Notes: generated by a model from the letters alone, not told the origin. Shown: positions 32,790-47,100, counted from the stretch's first letter. The stretch is DNA of 64,000 nucleotides from Papio anubis (GCF_008728515.1 NC_044995.1:11977104-12041103), one strand, 5' to 3'. Made by a program: numbers and translations.

Positions 32790-34037
32790 AGCCTATTGAG
32801 GGTCCTCTTCCATTTTGCTGAACTGTTCAAGGCATAGACAAAACCCAAATTTGACAAAGAAGAGCAATCTGGATTATTGTAGCCCATGGAGGTTTACCTT
32901 CTTCATAGGTTTTTTTTTTTTATGTGATTGCCATAGTGGGATATTCCCTCCCCCACATTACCCAAGAGGGACATGGGGTGTCTCACCATGTGCTGATGTA
33001 TATGTTCTGCCAATGTGAAGAGTGAACAGCTCCAACTTTATGTGCCCCTAGGGACATAGTATGAGATCAGAAAATAGTTTAGTCCTACGTGTCTTAATTT
33101 TTATTGGTTTCCAAGGTCTCCTAGGAAAGAGAGCAGAGCTGTGTGGTCCTAATCATGGTGTCGATTTTATGCCAGATTTATTTGTAGCTCCAGAGGTCTC
33201 CCTGAGAAGAGGCATTTGTGACAAACTCAAGTGCTGGGGTCTGCATGAATTGTTTATTTGCAGTGATGCTCCGTATTTCCTAGCACCGTTCATGGCATCT
33301 TATTTCCCAGGTCCTTCATTGTAGTCATGGGCACTGAAGGACAGAATTGGTAGGCAGGTCACTGGTTGTAAGACCTACTGGGGCCAGGTAAGAACAGTAA
33401 TTGGCCCAGACAGATAGGTGTAATAAACAGAGAGTGGAAAATATTGTAGCCAAGAAGAGTGGATGTGTCCCATCCAAAGGTGCATCCAAAACTGTCTATG
33501 TTACTATGGCTTCATGGTTTGGGAGTATATAGAAATTCTCAGGACCTCAGACCTTTGATTCTCCTTTGGCAGCACACATCGTCAGCATAAGTCATCTGAA
33601 GATTTTGTGGACTCCCATAACTTCTGTGCTGTGTTTGAGATGATTGCTGCATGAGCAGGAAAGCAGGATTTGAGAGAACATACACCTTGCCTTTCAGATA
33701 TGTGGTTTTTGTGATTCACCCAGATCTGTTATGCCAGTTAGAAATTACCTTTATTACTTCCCATTTATTGCCACTGCTGAGAAGGCTGTCCTTCCTAACT
33801 TGTGAGGAGTGAATCCTTAATAAGTAAATATTGTGTTACCCTATAGTCTGGTTTTCCAAAAGGAGAGGTAGATGCATATTTTTGTGTGGAACCATTTATC
33901 TTAAAACATTGAGGTGCAGTTTTTATACACAAAACCTTCTTTTTAAGAATTGTTTGTATGGTTTATTGCCTAATTGATGGGTTTTGATATTCATGTAATC
34001 TCAGTAAGTATCTTGTCTTAGAAATATGTGTGTATAG
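32790..34037. other. Intergenic DNA downstream of ZNF549
   Basis: No gene or repeat recognised; it may include more 3' UTR if a later signal is used. Confidence 0.4.
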
Positions 34038-34327
34038 GCCGGGTGCAGTGGCTCACGCCTGGGAGGCCAAGGCAGGTAGATCACCCGAGGTCAGGAGTTC
34101 GAGACCAACCTGGCCAACATAGTGAACTCCAGTCTCTACTAAAAATACAAAAATAGCCGGGCGTGGTGGTGTGGATCTGTAATCCCAGCTATGCAGGAGG
34201 CTGAGGCAGGAGAATCACTTGAACCTGGAAGGCGGAGGTTGCAGTGAGCCGAGGTCACGCCATTGCACTCCAGCCTGGGTGACAGAGTGACACTTTGTCT
34301 CAAAAAAAAAAAAAAAACAAAAAAAAA
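34038..34327 (+). mobile_element. Alu, sense, with internal deletion
   Basis: Sense Alu lacking about 20 bp after 'ggctcacgcctg'. A-tail with cag/aac interruptions. Confidence 0.88.
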
Positions 34328-34489
34328 CCAGAAAATAAATATGTGTGTATATATTCTATTTTGCGTCTTTTCATTCACCTTATTTCATTCAGTCTTCCAA
34401 ATAAAATGTTCTTAATTTTGATGAAATCTAATTTGTCTGTGTGTTCTTTTACTGTTATTTTGGTGCTATTTTAAAAAAATGCATTCCTC

Positions 34490-34806
34490 GGCTGGGCGTG
34501 GTGGCTCACGCCTGTAATCCCAGCACTTTGGGAAGCCAAGGTGGGTCAGATCACCTGAGGTCAGGAGTTTGAGACCAGCCTGGCCAACGAGGCAAAACCC
34601 CATCTCTACTAAAAATACAAAAAGTAGCTGGGCATGGTGGTGGGTGCCTGTAGTCCCAGCTACTCAGGAGGCTGAGGTGGGAGGATTGCTTGAACCTGGG
34701 AGGCGGAGGCTGCAGTGAGCTGAGATATTGCCACTACATTCCAGCCTGGGTGACAGACAGGACTCCCATCTCGGGAAAAAAATAAATAAAAATAAAAAAT
34801 AAAAAA
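34490..34806 (+). mobile_element. Alu (AluS-like), sense
   Basis: Full-length sense Alu with an aaaaaataaataaaaataaa tail. Confidence 0.9.
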
Positions 34807-35287
34807 TTGTGTAATTATAGAAACCTTGGAAAGATTGTTATTCAACTGATATTATTACATAAGGTATTTATTTTGTAAATTAGTTGCAATATTAGAATTT
34901 CTGTACCAGTCTAGAGTATTTATTTCTCTGCTGTTACTGTGGCCTTAACACATTGAAAGAGTTCTTATTTTGCTTTGCCACCCCGTATGCATACTTAATT
35001 TTTGTTATTTTCCCAAATTCCAATTATCTTTACAAGATCATTTTCTTTGTTTTCTAAAAGAGCTAACCAGACAAGAAAATTTGCCCTTGTTATTCCCACT
35101 TATACAGCTTGTCTGCCAAATGCTTTATGCCATTATTCTCATCAGTCTCATTCTCAGGGGTTTCTCTGAGCAAATCCGTACAGAAGTGGAATTATGTGAC
35201 ACTTCCTGCTCCATTCTCATGCTTCATCTTTAATAGGTAAATTTACCATTTTAAATAGTTTTAAAATTATCTTCACTATGTGTACTT

Positions 35288-35371
35288 TGGATTTAATCCT
35301 ACTAATAATTAAGAGGCTCTAAGAATCAATGGATTTAATCCTACTAATGATTAAGATACTCTAAGAATCAA
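35288..35371. repeat. Two-copy 42-bp tandem duplication
   Basis: tggatttaatcctactaat... occurs at 35288-35329 and again at 35330-35371 with about four mismatches. It sits in AT-rich intergenic DNA. Confidence 0.9.
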
Positions 35372-36266
35372 TGTAAAACTAATTTTAAAGCCAGTAGCAT
35401 AATTTTGTGAGTTATGCCTGAGTATTCAAAAATCCTAACAAGTCAAAAATATTAAAATTAATATATTTAATCTTTCCATTTAAATATTTCCATTCCATAA
35501 ACTTCAGAACCAAAGTTAGATACTAACAAGAGACTGTAGATAAATACAGTGTCAATAGTATCCAGGGACTAGCCCATATACTTGAAAATCTTATTAATCA
35601 TCAATAAAGTACCCCACCATAAACAAATATACAATAAAAAGTTAAGATACAAATAAAGACAGGCCAATATATGAGTAGACCATTGACAGAAGAAAAACAA
35701 AAGGGAATAAAAGGATATGAATTAATGCTCAAACGTATTTCAATCTGAGAAACAGCAGATAATACTGTATATTACTTTAAACTTCTAAAGTAAGAAAAAC
35801 TGGAAAGCTGGGTAATTCTAAATATTGTCTGGGACACAGTGATACAGAAACACTTCTGTCCATCTTATGGGAGAGGAAAGGGCAACCTATAACGTAATTC
35901 CAGTTACATACTGGATCACCATATGACCTAGCTATTCAGCTCCAAGGTACATTTTTCATGTACGTCCATAAGTTTATTTAGAACATTACCCTGATGACCT
36001 TATTTTTAAGGTTGAATTAAGCTAGTGGTAATATATTCCATAGCAGGAGAATGGAGGAAGTACATGTCCATAATCACAAGATTTGAATAAAGGATGAAAG
36101 CTTCATGATGTAAAACATTACATGGCAGTTAAAAACCATTGGCTAGAGGTAAGCCCATGAAATACAGGACAGACTATATTTTGTTGTATTTTGAGTGAAA
36201 AAGATAGACAAAAAGAATGGTGAGATCTACAATTCAATAAAACATGATAATTTAAAAATAATACCA
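35372..36266. other. AT-rich DNA, probably old L1
   Basis: Phrases such as 'ggatcaccatatgacctagc' and 'taaaacattacatggcagtt' look like diverged L1 3' sequence. No coding potential. Confidence 0.45.
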
Positions 36267-36556
36267 GCCGGGCATGGTGGCTCACGCCTGTAATCCCAGC
36301 ACTTTGGGAGGCTGAGGCGGGCAGATCACGAGGTCAGGAGATCGAGATCATCCTGGCTAACACGATAAAACCCCGTCTGTACTAAAAATACAAAAAATTA
36401 GCTGGGCGTGGTGGCGGGCGCCTGTAGTCCTAGCTACTCGGGAGGCTGAGGCAGGAGAATAGCGTGAACCCGGGAGGCGGAGCTTGCAGTGAGCCAAGAT
36501 CGTGCCACTGCACTCCAGCCTGGGCAACAGAGCAAGATGCCGTCTCAAAAAAATAA
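36267..36556 (+). mobile_element. Alu (AluY-like), sense
   Basis: Full-length sense Alu. It faces an antisense Alu 190 bp downstream. Confidence 0.9.
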
Positions 36557-36746
36557 TAATTTAACACCACAAAACTCCAAACCAAAGAAAAAAACCCCAA
36601 ACAACCCAGACACTTCTTACTGGAACACGTTCCATGCTTTTCTCTCGGTTTCTGGTAGCCCCATGTGTTCCTTGACTTGACGATGTTCTTCCTGTGTCTT
36701 CACATTGTCTTCCCTCTGTACATCTGCCTCTGTGACCAAAGTTCCC

Positions 36747-37044
36747 TTTTTTTTTTTTTTTTTTTGAGATGGAGTCTGTCACCCAGGCTGGATGGAGTGC
36801 AGTGGCACGATCTCGGCTCACTGCAACCTCCGCCTCCCGGGTTCAAGTGATTCTCATGCCTCAGCCTCCTGTGTAGCTGGGACTACAAGGGCCTGCCACC
36901 ACGTCCGGCTAATTTTTTGTATTTTTAGTAGAGATGGGGTTTTACCCTGTTAGCCAGGATGGTCTCGATCCCCTGATCTCGTGATCCACCCGCCTCGGCC
37001 TCCCAAAGTGCTGGGATTACAGGCGTGAGCCACCCCACCAGGCC
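36747..37044 (-). mobile_element. Alu (AluS/Y-like), antisense
   Basis: Full-length reverse Alu from poly-T to ccaccaggcc. Confidence 0.9.
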
Positions 37045-37885
37045 CAAATTTCCCATTTTTGTAAGGACACAGTTATATTCAATTAGGAACTAACCTAATG
37101 GATTAATTAACATGATTACCTGAGGTTCTGAGGGTAATGACTCCAACATCTTTTTTGGAGACACAAACACTTAACATTGCCCTATGAATTTCTGCAGTTC
37201 TTTCAAAGGCAGAGTGAATAGTAATCACAGCAATTTCAAGATAAACAGGCTTCCATTGTGAGATGGCTTGTTTAAAGAAACTATTAATTCTCTATACTCT
37301 TCTGATCACTCTGTTGTTCACATTCATTTTAGACTTTCTCTTCCAAATCACTTCTGGTGCTTTCCTTCCTGCTTTCATTTCCTTCAATGTTCTAGTTCTG
37401 TTATGTTTTTATTCCATCAGCGATTTCTTAAATTTCTCTTTTCAACCTTAAGTGGTTTTTCTGAAATTATAAAATTTACTGTGAACATTTCAAACATTTC
37501 CACGTGTGCATGAAGTTAAAGTGAATGTTCACTCTGACACTCCCCTCTGCCCCATCCCTTCCCTCCCTCTACACCCAAGGAGCAAATACCATTTAACTGG
37601 GTGAGAATCCTTCCAGACACATTTTTTGTCTGCTTACAAACATTAAGATTTCTAATTCGTCTTTGCATGACTGACTTGCCAAGTGAATTCACCGTCCACA
37701 TCTCCTCTGTGAGACTAATTGAAGTGCACCAACTGTGAATGGTCATAACTAGTCCCACCCCCACAATCATTTCTCACAGATTAAGCACCATAAGAGCATA
37801 GTGCTTTTTATCTAATTTGTTCATTAAATGTAACAAAGTTACAATAACAAACATGAACAAGAAAACATGTTTTACCTTTACCTCC
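37045..37885. other. Intergenic DNA without recognised gene
   Basis: AT-rich. Phe/Leu-rich short frames have no domain support. Confidence 0.4.
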
Positions 37886-38187
37886 GCCGGGCACAGTGGC
37901 TCACGCCTGTAATCCCAGCACTTTGGGAGACTGAGGCGGGTGGACTACCTGAGGTCAGGAATTCAAGACCAGTCTGGCCAACATGGTGAAACCCCGTCTC
38001 TACTAAAAATACAAAAAACTTAGCCGGGCGTGGTGGTGGGCGCCTATAATCACAGCTACTCAGGAGGCTGAGGCAGGAGAATCCCTTGAACTCGGGAGGC
38101 AGAAGTTGCCATGAGCTGAGATGGCACCACTGCACTCCAGCCTGGGCAACAAGAGTGAAACTCCGTCTCAAAAAAAAAAAAAAAAAA
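37886..38187 (+). mobile_element. Alu (AluS-like), sense
   Basis: Full-length sense Alu. The flanks share tttacctc. Confidence 0.9.
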
Positions 38188-39063
38188 TTTTTTTTTACCT
38201 CAATCATAAACAGTATTTGTGGAAAACATACAGAAGTTCATAACTTTTACTGACTTAAAAATGGGTGCTAAACAAGTTTAGGTCAATATATTGCACCTGT
38301 TCTCACGTGTTTTTCCTATACTAGATAGTAAGTTCCTTCCCTGCTCAAGGGTAGGACCCATAGCCCAGCCATCCACTGCATCCTACTCTTCCAAATATGA
38401 ACACAACAGTGAGTGGCCATGGAGCTAAATGACAGGTGTCTCATGAGATTCTTGCCTATCACAGCAGCAAGTTCATAGTAGATCCTTTTACCAAACACTT
38501 TAAGACTGTACAGAAAGAGTTGAAAGCTAAGAAAAACCCCAGGCTGTCCTTTATCCCATGGAAAACATCACTCCTGCTTTGGGACAAACTGGGGCCTAGG
38601 TCCTCAGGCCTGGAAAGAACCCTTTGATGACAGCCAATATGTTTCTAGAGGGATTTCTCCAACTCTCTTGAACCCAGGGCCTTAGGTACAAGTACAGCCA
38701 CAGCTACAATACATGCAGCCTTCCAGAGACAGGATGCAGGAGGGTGGTGGTCCTCAGGAGTCAACTCTCCTTCCCAGAGGAAAGGAAACTGTGCACTCTG
38801 TCCTGAAAAAACAAAAACAGAGAACTCTTAACTCACCAAGAATTGTATTTATAGTATGTGCAAAAGGACCACAGTAAAAGGTACATGCCCACTATGAAAA
38901 CATGAAATACATATGCAGTGCTTTAAAAGTTTGTGAGGAAAGCTCAGAGTGAGAAAATAATTTTCTGTTTTTCACACAATACATGTTTTAACCTAACATT
39001 GTCTCATGTAGCTTGAAAACTAAAAGAAAATCTCACAAAAGGAATTTCAAATTACCATATTCA
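38188..39063. other. Intergenic DNA without recognised gene
   Basis: No domain-bearing frame and no clear repeat. Confidence 0.4.
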
Positions 39064-39361
39064 GGCTAAGTGCAGTGGCTCACACCTGTAATCCCAGGAT
39101 TCTGGAAGGCTGAGGTGGGTGGATCACCTGAGGTCAGGAGTTTGAGACCAGCCTGGGCAATATGGCAAAACCCTGTCTCTACTAAAAATACAAAACTTAG
39201 CTGGGGCACGGTGGTACATGCCTGTAATCCCAGCTTCTCGGGAGGCTGAGGCAGGAGAATTGCTTGAACCCGGGAGGCAGAGGTTGCAATGAGCCAAGAT
39301 TGCACCACTGCACTCCAGCCTAGGCAACAGAGTGAGACTCCATCTCAAAACAAAACAAAAC
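39064..39361 (+). mobile_element. Alu, sense
   Basis: Full-length diverged sense Alu with an aaaacaaaacaaaa tail. Confidence 0.88.
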
Positions 39362-39812
39362 TAATTACCATATTCAATGCTAGCACCAAGGGAATAAGGT
39401 CCTGGTGGTTAACTATGAAACTCACGTAAACCTGCACACATATATCCTGATTCACCTGTTAAAATGCTAGGCACTTTATTTTGTAGTAAAACTTCACACA
39501 AATGTTTACAAGATCAGACAATGAGATTCCATGTTGTTTTGTTGGGTTTACTGGGTTTACCATGGATTCATCTTAGTTGTGTGTTTTATTTTGCCTGTTT
39601 TAGCTGTAATTCAATTCCTAGAAATATGCTAAGGGAGACCTGAAAATACCTCTCTACACAGGATTAAAGAACCTGAGAAATACCAGAAAGAATTAGGACT
39701 CACCTGAGAGGGCCAAGCAAGTACAAAGTGATCACTATGTTGCCAGAGAAAATAAAGACAACAAATAGAATGGAATCAGGAAAATGTGAGAGTGCTGAGC
39801 ATCTGAAACCAT

Positions 39813-40240
39813 ATTAGGCTAGGTGTGGTGGCTCACACCTAAAATCCCAACACTTTAGGAGGCTGAGGCAGGATGATCACTTGAGTCTAGCAGTTTGAGA
39901 CAAATCTGGGGAACACAGCGAGACCCCATCTATACAAAATAATTTAAGGCCGGTTGCAGTGACTCACACTTGTAATCCCAGCACTTTGGGAGGCCAAGGC
40001 AGGTGGATCACTTGAGGCCAGGAGTTCCAGACCAGCCCAGCCAACATGGTAAAACCCTGTCTCTACTAAAATTACAAAAATTAGCCAGGCATAGTGGTGC
40101 ATGCCTGTATCCCAAGCTACTCAGAAACTTGAGGCAAGAGGACCATTTGAGCCCAGGAGTTCGAGGTTACAGGGAGCTATGATCATGCCACTGCACTCTA
40201 GCCTGGGTGACAGAGCAAGTCCCTATCTCTTAAAAAATAA
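39813..40240 (+). mobile_element. Alu monomer followed by a full Alu, sense
   Basis: 39813-39947 is a left Alu monomer. 39948-40240 is a diverged full Alu (AluJ-like, 'cacttgaggccaggagttcc'). Confidence 0.8.
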
Positions 40241-40824
40241 TGTTTATTTTAAAAAATCAAAGCCTTAAACAGTCTTAAGTGGTGTACATTTTAATGTGGC
40301 CGTCTGTACATGGGTTCTTCTCACCCTAGATATAAAATAGAAGTGTCACATGAAGACATTCTCAGTATTCCAATTTCTTGTAAATTCAAGAATCTCATGA
40401 CACAAGCCTGCATATTTCTCACAAAGAATTACTCTCCTCATGGATATCCTCCCAGAGAGGTCTGGATCAAAGGCAGCTTCCAAGAAATGTTTGAAGAGCT
40501 GCCCTCACTGTCCAACTCTGACAAAGGATGGCAGTGAATGTATGTTAAAAAAAAAAAAAAAGGGAGGGGAATAAAACCCCTTTACCTCTCAAACATTCCC
40601 CTACCAAAAAATAAAACTGATCTTACAGGGAAGTCTGTAAGGACATAAAGCAAGAAGATACCTGTGACTGAAGGTTTTCATAAGTTCATAGAGAAAATCC
40701 CGAGGTGGGTCAAATTCCAGCATGGCTCTTTATAGGACAAGTAAGTGAGAAACTGGTCACAGAAAGTTTTCTCACATCAATGACAATTATGTAGTAACTT
40801 TTCATTATGATGCTTGGATACTAA

Positions 40825-41176
40825 GATTTTTCCTCTGGCCAAAGACTGTCCTTAAGAGTTATATTTGGAATGTTTCTCCAGCCTGAGTCCTCTGATGTTG
40901 ATGGAGTGCCTTCCACATTTCCCTCTGGCATGAATCCTTCTGCAGTGAGAACTGAGTGGTGACTGAAGGGATCCTTACATTCACTGTATTCACAGGGTTT
41001 CTCTCCAAAGTGACTGCTCATGTGTTAGTTAAGAAAGAGCTGAGGAAAAAAATGAAGTTTCCTGACATTCTTTGCACTCGAAGGGCTTCTTCCTCCAGTG
41101 TGGGTCCCATTATGAATGATAAAATAAGAACAGTGGGTGAAGGCTTTGCTATATTCATTGCAACAATAGGGTTCTC
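40825..41176 (-). pseudogene. ZNF550: Relic C2H2 fingers in the ZNF550 3' UTR
   Basis: On the minus strand beyond the ZNF550 stop, another frame reads PYCCNEYSKAFTHCSYFIIH, a finger with its cysteines and first histidine. A further piece reads KPCEYSECKDPFSHHS. The linker after finger 8 has a stop and one extra base (catacatgagagagaacccta), which both terminates and shifts the frame. Confidence 0.75.
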
Positions 41177-44100
41177 TCATGTATGGACTCTTTGGTGCTG
41201 CAGAAGGTGTGACCTGCGTTTGAAGGCCTTCCCACACTCGATACACTTGTAGGGCATCTCCCCAGTGTGGATGACAGAGTGCTGAATGAGGTATGTGCTC
41301 CGGTGAAAGGCCTTCCCACACTGGGTGCATTCATAGGGCTTCTCCCCAGTGTGAATCCGCTGGTGCTGTATGAGTTCTGAGCTGCATCTGAAGGCCTTTC
41401 CACATGCCATGCAATCATAGGGTTTCTCTCCAGTGTGGATGATGTAGTGTTGAATTAGGTGGGCCCTATTGCTAAAGGCTTTCTTACATTCTTTGCACTC
41501 AAAGGGTTTTTCTCCAGTGTGGGTCCTGTTATGGCGAATGAAAGTAGACCGATGGGTGAAGGCCTTTCGACATTGACTGCACTCATAGGGTTTCTCTCCA
41601 GTGTGGATTGGATGGTGCTGCATGAGGTACGACCTGCGTTTGAAGGCCTTTCCACACTCAAGGCACTTGTATGGTTTCTCCCCAGTGTGGATGAGGTAGT
41701 GCCGAATGAGAGTTGAGCTCTGGCTAAAGGCTTTCCCACACGCGTTGCATTCATAGGGTTTCATTCCAGTGTGAACCCTCTGATGTCGAACAAGATACCA
41801 CTTCCTGTTAAAACCTTTCCCACACTGCTTGCATTTGTAGGCGTTTGTCCCTGCATGAATCAAGGCGTCTTTCCCTGGTTGCTGTGAGTCACATTCATGG
41901 AGAACATCTGCTGATAACCACTCTTGTAATACCCTGGAGTGCAGACCATCATCTGTCCCCAAACCTTCACCTTCAATGCTCGCTTTCCCAGGATGGGTCT
42001 CCTTGTGGAGGTCTGTCTCTGGTGTCATTTCCAAAAGCCCTTCCTTATCCCTAGATCTCCCCAACCTCGAGTCACTTGAGGTTGAAGATTCCACAGTCAG
42101 GCTTCCCCGGACAAAGGCCTGCTCAGATAAGACTGGCGGGTAAGTGGTTGGCTCTCTGGTGTGAACTTGTGTTCTGTCACCTGAAGGGCATCAACAAAGG
42201 AGGAGTCTTTTAGTAATTACATATAGAAAAACACAAAATAACCACTTCAGTAGGAAAATGAAGATGAAAACAGTGCCTATGATAACTGCTGCATTTTACA
42301 TCTCTAACCCAGGCTACCAAATACTTCTTATGGTACTTGTATCCTTGACACCATTAAAGGGAAAATCTGGAGATCAGGCTGGACCAGGGGACAGAGGATC
42401 TGGAGTAAAGACATTCCTCTTTACAGTTCAGAGTAAGGAAGAGATAATAGAGTTTTGATGACATTGTCTGAGGGGCATTTGCTTCCAGAATTGAACCCTT
42501 ACAATTCTGACAAGGGATCAATAACCAGAATATATAAGGAGCTTAAACAACTCTATAGGAAACAATCTAAGAATCCGATTTAAAAATGGGCAAAAGATCT
42601 GAATACACATTTCTCAAAAGAATACATACAAATGGCAAACAGGTATATGAAAAACTGCTCAACATAACTGACCATCAAAGAAATGCAAATCAAAACTACA
42701 ATGAGATATCATCTCATCCCAGTTAAAATGGCTTTTATCCAAAAGACAGGCAATGACAAATGGTGGCAAGCATGCGGAAAAAAGGGAACCCTCATACACT
42801 TTGGTGGGATTTTAAATTACTACAACTACCATGGAGAACAGTTTGGAGATTCCTCAAAAAACTAAAAATAGAGCCACCATATGATCCAGCAATCCCAGTG
42901 GAGGTATATATCCAAAAGGAAAAAAAAAAAAAATCTGTCCATCAAAGATATCTGCACTCCCATGTCTTACTACAGTACTATGCACAATAGCCAAGATTTG
43001 GAAACAATTTAAGGGTCCATCAACAATGAATGGACAAAGAAAATGTGGTGTGTATATACAATGGGGTACTATTTGGCCATAAAAAAGGAGATCCTATCAT
43101 TTGCGACAACATGGACGGAACTAAAAATCAAAACAATTGAAATCATGGAGAGAGAGAGTAGAAAGATGGTTACCAGAAACTGGGAAGGGCAGTAGGTTGG
43201 AGTAGGGAGGAAGTGAGGATGGTTAATGGGTACCAAAATAAAGTTAGGAAAGAATGAGTAAGACCTGGTATTTGATAGCACAACAGGGTGGCTATAGTCA
43301 ACAATAATTTATTGCATACTTTAAAATAACTAAGGGTATAACTGGATTGTTTGTAACACAGAGAAGGGATAAATGCTTGAGGTGACAGATACTTCCTTTA
43401 CCTTGATGTGATTATTATGCATTGTATGCCTAAATAAAAATATCTTATGTGCCCCAAATATGTGTACACCTATGTACCCACATAAATTAAAAATTAGCTG
43501 GGCATGGTGGTGCGTGACTGTAATCCCAGCTACTTGTGAGGCTGAGACAGGAGAATCGCTTGAACCCAGGAGGCGGAGGTTGCAGTGAGCTGAGATTGCA
43601 CCACTGCACTCCAGTCTGGGCAACAAGAGTGAAACTCTGTCTCGAAAAAGAAAAAGAACTGAAGCCTTTTGGTGCTATGAGAGTTTAAGGAAGTGGCACT
43701 TAACAAGATTGGAAAGAAAAAGAGATCATGGAAGGCTTTCTAGAGGAGGTGTCCCATAAGCTGAGTCCTACAAGAGAAGCCAGAATCATTGCGAGAGAGA
43801 GGAAGTGGGAAATGGGTTGAAGATGAGGAAGTAAAAATGGGTTGATTCATCCTTTGGGCACCAGATGCCTGGTGAAACCAATATAAAAGGGTGATTAGAG
43901 TTGGAGGAAGAGAATGAAGATCCAGCACAAAAGGGATAGAAGGACACACAGGAACAAATGGTACAAAAGGCCTAGCAATGATAAGATCTGACAAGTTTCT
44001 GCTGTGTCAGGAGGCACAGTGCATGGCGGACAAGAGGGTACCGGAGACAGAATGACTCAGTTCAAATCCTGCGTCTGTCAAGTGGGTTGATACTGGAGGA

Positions 44101-47100
44101 TGACTTTCTCCACCAGGTCTCAAATTCCTCAACTAAGAGTCATGAAGTTAAATGAGAAAATGCACAGTTCTTGATGCAGCACAAGTGTTCATTAAATTGT
44201 GGGACATTGGCCGGGTGCGATGGCTCACGCCTATAATTCCAGCACTTTGGGAGGCCGAGGCAGGCAGATCACGAGGTCAGCACGAGGTCAGGAGATCGAG
44301 ACCATTCTGGCTAACATGGTGAAACCCCATCTCTACTAAAAATACAAAAAATTAGCCAGGCATGGTGGCGGGTGCCTGTAGTCCAGCTACTTGGGAGGCT
44401 GAGGCAGGAGAATAGCGTGAACCTGGGAGGTGGAGCTTGCAGTGAGCCAAGATCGCACCACTGCACTCTAGCCTGGGTGACAGAGCGAGACTCCGTCTCA
44501 AAAAAAAAAAAAAAATTGTGGGACATTACCCTTATTATTATTCTCATTGCTACACTGGGCAATTTGGGTAAAGGAAGTGACACGAGCAAGAACAACTTCA
44601 CTGCTGTGATCTGAAGAACGTAGCAGCTGTGCTTCATAAAGTAGCGAACATCACATGCTTAGAAGACCCGAGTGCAGCAGCAGTCTCGTATCTGGCTGGT
44701 GGGGATGGGAAATGGTGCGGCTACTGTGGAAAAATATTTGGGGGTTTGACTTAAATCTAAACACAGGTCTGTCTCTTGACTCCACCAGTCGTCTCCTGGG
44801 TGTATATGCAACAGAAATGAGTGTTCATATCCACTAAATATTATGGAAAATAGTATTCATAGCAGCATTCTTCATAATCTCCAAATAATGTAAAAAATAC
44901 CCATGCCAACCAATAGGAGAGTGAAGAAATAGATCCTGATGTTTTCACACAATGTTATCGTACACAGCATACAGGATAAACCCAGCTCATGGACACAATG
45001 ATGGTGAAAAGAAGAAATACGCAAAAGAGAAAATGCTTTGGGGCTCCAATTATGCCCATTCACAACATTAAAAACTAATCCCTAGGGAGAGAGTCTAAAC
45101 GGTGGCTCCCACTGCAGGAGGAGCTACTGACAAAGACAGGGTGACAGAAACTGCCAAGACGCTGGAAATATTGTAAATTTTGACCTAGATGAAGAATTCA
45201 ATTTGTAGAAATGTAAAAATTTAAGCTGAGCCCTTCAAATTTGTACTTATTATTGTGTACATAAGATTTTTTTTTTTTTAGTTTGAGAAATTTTAAACAG
45301 AAAAATATTAAAGTCAAGTGTAAACATCTCTTCCAAACATGAGACAACTCCAAGAAGCTCGGCTTTACAAGTGGGGCCAACACAAGTTACAGGGTATTGT
45401 AAGTGAAAAAGCATTTTGTCTGTTTCCCCCAAGTGTAAGCAATTTGACTACACTTTGTTTTTTTTTGTTTAAACTTATATTCACTTTCTGGTTTTGTATT
45501 GAGCACACTTTCTATGTTGAATATAGAGAAGTTGAAGGCACAGACAAAGCAGAGATTTTTTAAAAAAGCAAGTTCCCTGAGAACACAACAGGTGTGATGC
45601 AGCCACTGGCAAAGACACTGACCGTGACTAGAGGTAAGATCTCCTCCACAGAGGACAAGAGAAGCCAGGTATGAGACTGCGCAGATGAATCTTTAAGAAC
45701 ATTAAACACACATCCTATTTTTAACATGAAATTAATTATATACTGAAACATCAGCTGCTGGGGAAGTGCTGAAAATCTGAAACACATCTGAGTGGCTGCA
45801 GGAGCTGGTGCAGGGACAAGAGCTGCCCAGAGGAATGGGGCAGATGCGGGGAGACGTGTTCGGAGCCTCTGGTAAGGCTCAGGCAAAAGATGACGAGAGC
45901 CTGGACTAGGGTGCTGGTGAAGGAGCCAAGAAAAGCAGTGGAGGTGATGGACTCAGGAGATATGGATCATTTAAAATGAGCAGGACTAGGGATGAATGGA
46001 TGCTGGGTTCGATGAAGTTAGGTGGAGTCCAGGAGCTATGTGGCATGTTTCCAGCCTTCTAACCTGCTTGGATAGTAAGACATTCTCTGAACTGAGTGTC
46101 TTTTTAGGCATCAGGAGCTAAAGGTGCCTCTGAGACACTGAAGTGGAGATGTGGGATTGAGGGAATGGGAAGGGGGGTATTTGGAACACAGGGTTGCAGA
46201 TGGGGCTGGCCAAGAAGCCCAAGGGGAGAGCCCATGACTCAGTGGTGATACAAATCCACAAGGCAGATGACTCCAGCTACACTCATCAGCACATATGTAG
46301 GGCAGGGAAGTCCAAATGTCACATTGGTGTTTTTCAAGACAAGAGGGGCAGGAAGACATGGGGCAAAGGGCTGCTTCTGAGTCTCTGATGGTCTAACTGG
46401 AGGATGCATGAGTGGATGGAGAAGGTGGAAAAGAGTGGGATTCAGGGCATAATGCCGACAGTAATATCAAGGGGAGGAAAATCCCCTTTCTCTGAGTCCA
46501 GAAAGAAATGTGTGACACTACATTTATGATGATTAAAACTGTTCATGCATAATACCAACTAGCTGACATTTGTTGATCCTTTGGACCAAGAACTAAGCAG
46601 TGTCATGCGTTATCTCTACATCCTCTAACAACTCAGTGACACAGAAATTCTATCACTCTGATTTTTTTTGAGTAGAGGAGCCTGAGGTGATGTAAACCAA
46701 ATCCATTAATTCTTTTCCATGGGCACACAGCCAAGTCACATTTGTCAGTCCTGAGCATCCAGGTGGCCAAACGCCTAGTTCTTGTCAAGATTATGTGGTT
46801 GCAAAGTATGTGTACAACGGGGTATGACTTCTTCCCTTCTTGTTCGCCTTCTACCAGCTGGATTGAGCCAGAGCAACCATAAAGATTCCTGTTCACAGCA
46901 GAAGGTAACTGTGTCTCTGAATAGTTGTGTGGCTCAGTGCTCACCTGATGATGGACACTATACCCCAAAGTGAGTCAGAAACAACCAGGCCCCCAGGAGG
47001 CCACAAGGAGCAGTTTCACACAGAAATTCAGAGGTGGTGGTGCCCTCACATTCTGAAGACTGCCATGACTCCACCTGACCAGCTGGTGGCTGCTTACCTG

